DNA of 64,000 nucleotides. Origin: Burkholderiales bacterium (lineage in GTDB: Bacteria; Pseudomonadota; Gammaproteobacteria; Burkholderiales; Burkholderiaceae_C). The translations under genes and the position numbers were made by a program. Below, one piece after another: positions 59,095 through 64,000 of this stretch. Position 1 is the stretch's first letter. Each line of letters begins with the position of its first letter. The stretch covers positions 186,001-250,000 of the forward strand of contig JADJDV010000007.1 of NCBI GenBank assembly GCA_016702555.1. The letters run 5' to 3'. The notes beneath the pieces are model-generated. The model was given only the letters and a program-made list of their open reading frames with translations, ran no database searches and was not told the DNA's origin.

Positions 59095-59535
59095 CATTCT
59101 GGCCGATGTAACGGCGGATGTAAGAGCATTTTCCGAATAGCAGCCCATCGCCGGGCGGCTTGCACCAGGGCGGGAAAGCTGGTTCCAATCTCAGGCGACA
59201 GCGCGGGGCGGTGCACAAAGGGGGGGATGTTTCGCTCTCTCTCCCGAAAAATCCGGGGCGGGCGCCGGCTCAGAGTTGAGCCTGTATCGGCGCAGTCTGC
59301 AAAAGCGTAGGCACTCAGCCCATTTGTGGACGCAGTGCTAACCAGCGCAGTTTTGCGCCCGTTGCCAACGGCTCCAAAATTTGATTTGTCGCGGCTCAGA
59401 TTTGTGCCGCCAGCTTCAGACTTGGACAGCGGGGGCGAAGTGCATAAATGCACATCGGTTCACTTGGGCAACTCAGCGCAGTTTTGCGCTCAGTCCGTGA
59501 AGCCATAGAGCGCGCAGCAAGCCCCGCCGTCTTTA
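59095..59535. other. gene-free, less GC-rich stretch with a repeated hairpin
   Basis: No convincing gene in 441 bases. The sequence CAGCGCAGTTTTGCGC occurs twice as a direct repeat, 131 bases apart (59343-59358 and 59474-59489); each can fold as GCGCA/TGCGC. The composition is visibly less GC-rich than surrounding genes, and the stretch sits between tRNA-Phe and an insertion sequence, suggesting acquired or degraded DNA. Confidence 0.5.
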
Positions 59536-60658
59536 TTGATCCGGCACCATGAAGTTTTCATGCTGCGTACCTGACGATCGGGTCTTGGAAATAGGCGCGC
59601 ACCCGGTCGCGATTGGTGGCGATGCTCTGCATGTGCTCGTTGGCCGCAGCATGTAGCTTGGCTTTGGTGCGCACAGGCACCTGCGAGCCGATGGCTTGCT
59701 TGAGATCGGCATTCAGCCGCTCGTCGGGATTGAGCTCAGGGCTGTAGCTGGGCAGAAAGAACACCTCGATGTCACGCCCGCGCTCGGCCAGCCAGGCCTT
59801 CACGGGCTTGCAGTGGTGCACCCCGAGGTTGTCCAAAATGAGAAAGACCTTCTTGCGCCGGCGCTTGCCATCTCGCACCAAGGCCTGCAAGAACTCGATG
59901 AGCCGCTCGTGATTGAAGGCGCCATCGATGATCATCCAGTTGGCGCGCCCCCGGTTGGTGACGGTGGAGATCATCGAGAGCTTCTCGCGCGTGCCGCCGA
60001 CGACCATCGTCACCGGCGTCTTGCCGCGCGGCGCATAGCTGCGGCCACGCACGTCGGTGTTGACCAGCGCCGTCTCATCGCCCCAGTGGATCTCGCCGCC
60101 CTCGGCGCGGGCAGCACGCTCGATCGCCGGGTACTCGTGCTCCAGCCATTGGCGCACCGCCTCGGGGCGCTGCTCGTAGGCGCGCTTGATCGGCTTTTGC
60201 GGCGTGAAACCCCAGCGGCGCAGGTACTCACCGGTGGCACGGATGGACAGCCGAAGACCGAACTCGCGCTCGATGTACTGCATCACCGCAGCGCGCGTCC
60301 ACAGAGCGAACTCCATCTTCAACTGCTCGGGCCGCTGGTCGCAGATGGTGCGCCGCACCGAGGCCTCCTGCTGGGCGCTGAGCAAGCGCCCGTCGCCCTT
60401 GCTGCGACCGCGAGCAGCCGGCTTGATGGCGGCCCAGCCACCGGCATCAAACCGATCGATCGCCTTGCGAACCGTGGGGTAGCTCAAGCCCGTGAGCGTC
60501 ACGATCTGCATCACGCCAGTGCCTCGAAGATGCAATCGCACCACTTGCTTTCGCCTCTCGTGCAGCTGCTCCAGTTTCTGGTATCGAGCGTCTTCTTTGT
60601 CCATCACGCTATGACTGAATCAAACACCAAGAATTCAATCTTTATGATGCCGGATCAA
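59536..60658 (-). mobile_element. IS630-family insertion sequence
   Basis: A complete 1,123-bp element. The ends are TTGATCCGGCACCATGAAG (59536) and, on the other strand, TTGATCCGGCATCATAAAG, inverted repeats with two mismatches over 19 bases. TA flanks each end (59534-59535 and 60659-60660), the target duplication typical of the IS630/Tc1-mariner group. It contains one transposase gene. Confidence 0.92.
59558..60607 (-). CDS. IS630-family transposase
   Basis: A 349-residue DDE transposase. The N-terminal helix-turn-helix region (VMQIVTLTGLSYPTVRKAI) is followed by an IS630-type catalytic domain: first Asp in IHWGDETALVNTD, second in VFLILDNLGVHH, and a Glu in SYSPELNPDERLNADLKQ. The frame is intact and fills the element, leaving about 22-51 bases to each end, so the element appears potentially active. 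It moves by cut-and-paste using TA target sites. Confidence 0.96.
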   Translation of the reverse strand: MMDKEDARYQKLEQLHERRKQVVRLHLRGTGVMQIVTLTGLSYPTVRKAIDRFDAGGWAAIKPAARGRSKGDGRLLSAQQEASVRRTICDQRPEQLKMEFALWTRAAVMQYIEREFGLRLSIRATGEYLRRWGFTPQKPIKRAYEQRPEAVRQWLEHEYPAIERAARAEGGEIHWGDETALVNTDVRGRSYAPRGKTPVTMVVGGTREKLSMISTVTNRGRANWMIIDGAFNHERLIEFLQALVRDGKRRRKKVFLILDNLGVHHCKPVKAWLAERGRDIEVFFLPSYSPELNPDERLNADLKQAIGSQVPVRTKAKLHAAANEHMQSIATNRDRVRAYFQDPIVRYAA

Positions 60659-60683
60659 TAGGTGAAACCTGAGGGGCGTCGGC

Positions 60684-61070
60684 TCAGGATTGCTCGCCCG
60701 CTGCAGGCCGCGGCGCCGGGGCCGTGCCGCGACGCGCCTGGCGCGGATCGTGCAAGACGGTGCCGGTACCCACGCCAGCACCGACGCGGGCACCGCCCAC
60801 CGGGACGCTGGCGCCAACACCAACACCCGCGCCGACCTGGCCGTGCTGGTTGACGCCGACACCCACGCCGACGGGGCCGATACCGGTGCCGACCCCGACA
60901 TTGACGTGGCCGCCCGAGCCGACGCCGACGCCCAGCGACACGCCGGGGAAGATCGGCACGCCAATGCCGACACCGACCGACGCGCAGCCGGTCAGCGTGA
61001 GCAGCGCGGCAGCCGAAAGTACACGCACGGCGGTGCGAGCGAAGGGGCGTGGGGGCGGAGGCGAAATCAT
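60684..61070 (-). CDS. Gly/Val-repeat lipoprotein, function unknown
   Basis: A 128-residue lipoprotein: hydrophobic start and lipobox LTGC (Cys about 29), then a striking run of Gly-Val repeats (GVGIGVPIFPGVSLGVGVGS, later VGVGVGVNQHGQVGAGVGVG). The C-terminus is Pro/Ala/Arg-rich. Alternating Gly/Val suggests an extended or beta-structured surface tether. It lies 30 bases downstream of htpG on the same strand and could be co-transcribed. No family is recognised. Confidence 0.75.
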   Translation of the reverse strand: MISPPPPRPFARTAVRVLSAAALLTLTGCASVGVGIGVPIFPGVSLGVGVGSGGHVNVGVGTGIGPVGVGVGVNQHGQVGAGVGVGASVPVGGARVGAGVGTGTVLHDPRQARRGTAPAPRPAAGEQS

Positions 61071-61100
61071 GAGGGTCTCATTTTGCGCTCGGCCGACCGC

Positions 61101-63176
61101 TCAGAGCAGCAGCGCATTCACCCGCCGCACATAGGCCGCGGGGTCGTCCGGCAAACCGCCTTCGGCCAGCAGCGCCTGGTCGAACAGGATGTGCGCCAGG
61201 TCATCGAAGTGCGCGCTGGTGTCCAGTTTTTTCACCAGCGGGTGCTCGGCGTTGATCTCCAGCACCGGCTTGGTGTCGGGCGCGGGCTGGCCGGCCTGCT
61301 TCAACATGCGGGCCAGCTGCATGCTCATGCCGGCGTCTTTCACCACCAGGCAGGCGGGTGAATCGACCAGGCGCGTGGTGACGCGCACGTCTTCCACCCG
61401 GTCTTTCAGCGTTTCCTTCAGCTTGTCGAGCAGGGGTTTGACATGCTCGGCGGCTTCTTCGGCGGCTTTCTTTTCAGCCTCGTCCTGCAAGTCACCCAGA
61501 TCGACCGCACCCTTGGCCACCGATTGCAGCGGCGTGCTGTCGAACTCGCGCAGGTAAGACAGCGACCACTCGTCCACGCGGTCGGTCATCAGCAGCACCT
61601 CGATGCCCTTCTTCTTGAACACCTCCAGCTGCGGGCTGTTCCTGGCCGCTGCCAGGGTGTCGGCGGTGATGTAGTAGATCGCCTTCTGGCCGTCTTTCAT
61701 GCGCGCCTTGTAGTCGGCCAGCGACACGGTTTGCGCGTCGCTGGTGGTCGAGGCGTAGCGCAGCAGCTTGGCGATGCGGTCGCGGTTGGCGTGGTCTTCG
61801 CCCAGGCCCTCTTTCAACACGGCGCCGAATTCGCGCCAGAAGGTGGCGTATTTGCCCGGTGCCTTGGCGGCGTCTTCGGCAAACTTGGCGGCTGCGTCGG
61901 CGGCGGTGGGGGCCTCGTTCTTGTCGACCACGTCGGCCACGCCGCCCTCGGGCAGCTCGGTGGGCTCGGGCGCGGGCGTGCTGTCGCCGCTGCCGATGTC
62001 GACTTTGTCTTCCACTGCGGCGGCTTCGGCAGCATCGGCGCCAACGGCGCTTTCGGCCTTGGCCATGTCTTCCAGCAGGCCCAGCACGCGGCGCGTGTTG
62101 CCGTCGCGGATGGCGCGCACGTCGCGGCTTTCTTGCAGCAGCTCGCGGCTCACGTTCAGTGGCAGGTCGGCCGAATCGACCACGCCCTTGATGAAGCGCA
62201 GGTAGCGCGGCACCAGTTGCTCGGCGTCGTCCATGATGAACACGCGCTTGACGTAGAGCTTGATGCCGGCCTTCTTGTCGCGGTCCCACAGGTCAAACGG
62301 CGCGTGGCTGGGGATGTAGAGTAGCTGTGTGTATTCGGTGCTGCCTTCCACGCGGTTGTGCGTCCAGGCGAGCGGCGGCTGCCAGTCGTGCGCCAGCTGC
62401 TCGTAAAAACTGGTGTACTGCTCGTCGCTGATGTCTTTCTTGGGGCGCGTCCACAGCGCGGTGGCCTGGTTGATGGTGTCCCATTCGCCGGTTTTCACCA
62501 TCTCGCCGGGCTGGCCTTCTTCCTTGCCTTCTTCCCACTTTTCGCCTTCCATCTTGATGGGGATGGCGATGTGGTCAGAGTATTTGTTGATCAGCTCTTT
62601 CAGCTTCCAGCCGTCGGCAAACTCCAGCGCGTCGTCCCGCAGGTGCAGGATGACGCTGGTGCCGCGCGGCTCGCGCGTGATGGGCTCCACCTCGAAGTCA
62701 CCCGCGCCTTTGCTGATCCAGCGCACGCCTTCATTGGCGGCCAGGCCAGCGCGGCGCGACTCGACCGTGATCTTGTCGGCCACGATGAAGCCCGAATAAA
62801 AACCGACGCCGAACTGGCCGATGAGCTGGGCGTCCTGCTTCTGGTCGCCCGAGAGCTTGCTCATGAAATCCTTGGTGCCGCTCTTGGCGATGGTGCCCAG
62901 GTGTTCGATGGCCTCTTGCGCGCTCATGCCGATGCCGGTGTCGGTCACCGTCAGCGTCTTGGCGGCCTTGTCGAAGCTGATGCGCACTTCCAGCTCGGGC
63001 TGGTCGCCGTACAGCGACGGGTTGGCGAGCGCCTCGAAGCGCAGCTTGTCGCAGGCGTCGGAGGCATTGGAGATCAGCTCGCGCAGAAAGATCTCGGGGT
63101 TGGAATAGAGCGAATGCGTGACCAGGTGCAGCAGCTGGGCGACTTCGGCTTGAAAAGCGTGTTTTTGCAGGCTCAT
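61101..63176 (-). CDS. htpG: molecular chaperone HtpG (Hsp90) with extra internal segment
   Basis: A 691-residue Hsp90. The ATP-binding N-domain has FLRELISNASDACDKLR, VTDTGIGM, GTIAKSG and GQFGVGFYS; the middle domain includes KLYVKRVFIMDDAEQLVPRY and NVSRELLQESRDV. E. coli HtpG is about 624 residues. Here about 65 residues are added near 370-436, between VLGLLEDMAKAES and KYATFWREFG: an Ala/Glu/Asp/Pro-rich, acidic low-complexity segment. It refolds client proteins in an ATP cycle. The gene is 100 bases downstream of a lipase-like gene and may share a transcript with the Gly/Val lipoprotein. Confidence 0.96.
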   Translation of the reverse strand: MSLQKHAFQAEVAQLLHLVTHSLYSNPEIFLRELISNASDACDKLRFEALANPSLYGDQPELEVRISFDKAAKTLTVTDTGIGMSAQEAIEHLGTIAKSGTKDFMSKLSGDQKQDAQLIGQFGVGFYSGFIVADKITVESRRAGLAANEGVRWISKGAGDFEVEPITREPRGTSVILHLRDDALEFADGWKLKELINKYSDHIAIPIKMEGEKWEEGKEEGQPGEMVKTGEWDTINQATALWTRPKKDISDEQYTSFYEQLAHDWQPPLAWTHNRVEGSTEYTQLLYIPSHAPFDLWDRDKKAGIKLYVKRVFIMDDAEQLVPRYLRFIKGVVDSADLPLNVSRELLQESRDVRAIRDGNTRRVLGLLEDMAKAESAVGADAAEAAAVEDKVDIGSGDSTPAPEPTELPEGGVADVVDKNEAPTAADAAAKFAEDAAKAPGKYATFWREFGAVLKEGLGEDHANRDRIAKLLRYASTTSDAQTVSLADYKARMKDGQKAIYYITADTLAAARNSPQLEVFKKKGIEVLLMTDRVDEWSLSYLREFDSTPLQSVAKGAVDLGDLQDEAEKKAAEEAAEHVKPLLDKLKETLKDRVEDVRVTTRLVDSPACLVVKDAGMSMQLARMLKQAGQPAPDTKPVLEINAEHPLVKKLDTSAHFDDLAHILFDQALLAEGGLPDDPAAYVRRVNALLL

Positions 63177-63276
63177 GGCAGATGAAACAAGGGTTTTGAT
63201 GGCAGAGGGGCCGCAGCGGCGGCACGGCGCAGGCGCGCCAGCCCCTCAACTGTGTGGCAGGGCGCGGATTTTCAAG

Positions 63277-64000
63277 TCAGTCCGGTGGGGGCGCCGCCAG
63301 CCAGTCGCGCAGACGTTCTGCCAGTGCGGGCCTGCCGAGCAACTCCAGGTGCCCGGTGCGCCAGGCGACCCATTGGTTCGGCTTGCCAAAGCGCAGGCGC
63401 CGCACCGGGTCGTCGTGCTCGCCCAGCGCGCTGCGCAACGGCACCAGCCCGTCGCCCGTCAGCCGGTCGGCCAGCGGACTGCGGGAGCTGGCCAGCGTGG
63501 CGGCCACGGCGTGGCAGGCGACGCCCGGTGGCAGCGGCAGTGGCATGCGCCGGTCCTGACCCGGGCCAAAGCGCCCGCGGCCCTGCCAGTCGGCGTCGAG
63601 CACGTTGCCGTGGCGCAAATCGGTGATGCCGGCGCTGTGCAGGCGGCGCAGCCGCGTGAAGGGGGCCGACCAGGGCGTGCTGGCCAGCACGGCGTGCAAG
63701 CCCTGGCCGGCGCGCTCCAGTGGCGCGCCGTGGTGTGGCGTGGCCAGAAACACCAGGTGGCTCAGGGCCGCGATCCAGTCGTGGCCGGCCTCGGCGCCAT
63801 AGGCTTGCGCGCCGCGCAGCACCAGGCCGCCCATGCTGTGGCCGATCAGCGCGATGCTTTCGATTGCTTGCGGCCAGGCGTGGGTCAGCTGTTGCAGCAG
63901 CGCCGCCAGTTCGCGCGCGTTGGTGGAGGTGTGCAGGCCGGTGTTGTAGCGCAGGTAGACGGGGGTGTAGCCCAGCTCGTGCGCGAGGAAGTCGCCCAGG
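63277..64000 (-). CDS. alpha/beta hydrolase, lipase-like (C-terminal part; gene continues beyond the window)
   Basis: The frame is open from the right window edge to a TGA at 63277, giving the last 240 or so residues. It contains the nucleophile elbow IALIGHSMGGLVLRG (Ser), LVFLATPHHGAPLERAG, a later Asp in TGDGLVPL, and a His in TGHLELLG, consistent with a serine esterase/lipase of the PGAP1-like or triacylglycerol-lipase type. The sequence before the elbow reads GYTPVYLRYNTGLHTSTNAREL, also typical. The N-terminus is not visible. Substrate is unknown. Confidence 0.85.
   Translation of the reverse strand, partial: LGDFLAHELGYTPVYLRYNTGLHTSTNARELAALLQQLTHAWPQAIESIALIGHSMGGLVLRGAQAYGAEAGHDWIAALSHLVFLATPHHGAPLERAGQGLHAVLASTPWSAPFTRLRRLHSAGITDLRHGNVLDADWQGRGRFGPGQDRRMPLPLPPGVACHAVAATLASSRSPLADRLTGDGLVPLRSALGEHDDPVRRLRFGKPNQWVAWRTGHLELLGRPALAERLRDWLAAPPPD

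Overview
The window reads as a chromosomal segment of a high-GC betaproteobacterium of the order Burkholderiales, most likely family Comamonadaceae. This rests on base composition, on protein sequence flavour, and on gene order: tuf - tRNA-Trp - secE - nusG - rplK - rplA - rplJ - rplL - rpoB - rpoC, a trp cluster preceded by rpe and gph, and thiL/pgpA/pncC in a row. I could not run any database search, so the taxonomic placement is an inference.

Layout. 1-3842 (minus) is a complete-looking high-affinity branched-chain amino acid type ABC transporter, livG-livF-binding protein-livH-livM, with livM running off the left edge. 4061-7780 holds an FMN/iron-sulfur glutamate-synthase-domain protein and an orphan family 5 peptide-type binding protein closed by a strong terminator. 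7799-16301 (minus) is the most unusual block: a response regulator, a hybrid histidine kinase and a roughly 2,013-residue polypeptide that joins a GMC flavin oxidoreductase, an alpha/beta hydrolase with a Cys nucleophile elbow, and a PhoD-like metallophosphoesterase. Divergent to it are two lipoprotein genes. 18783-28076 (minus) carries thiL, a glutathione S-transferase, pgpA, pncC, a PuuD-type amidotransferase, a YbdK-type ligase, a cation:proton antiporter, a COG4389 membrane protein and apaG. Several intergenic repeats lie between them, including a two-copy inverted pair flanking a three-gene block.

28111-39244 is the rpe/gph/trp region: rpe, gph, trpE, trpG, trpD, trpC and ung on the plus strand. 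It is interrupted by extra genes: a DsrE-like protein, an AstE/AspA-type hydrolase, a transglutaminase-like protein, ltaE and a LysE exporter. A 0.5 kb cassette bounded by about 57-bp inverted repeats and encoding a GxxExxY (PD-(D/E)xK) protein sits exactly between trpE and trpG. A candidate leaderless trp leader peptide with two Trp codons precedes trpE. 39317-53380 is the tRNA-tuf-secE-nusG-rpl-rpoBC block with its regulatory leaders. 53395-58937 has a LemA-like gene, rsmB, a DUF4390 gene and an NtrY/NtrX-like pair. 58974-64000 holds tRNA-Phe, a complete IS630-family element with TA target duplication, a Gly/Val-repeat lipoprotein, htpG with an unusual internal insertion, and the C-terminal part of a lipase-like hydrolase.

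A practical warning: rpoC, tuf and livF all contain small deletions in G/C runs that break the reading frame. Because an intact rpoC is essential, at least part of this is most simply explained by consensus sequence errors, and frame-dependent claims elsewhere should be read with that in mind.
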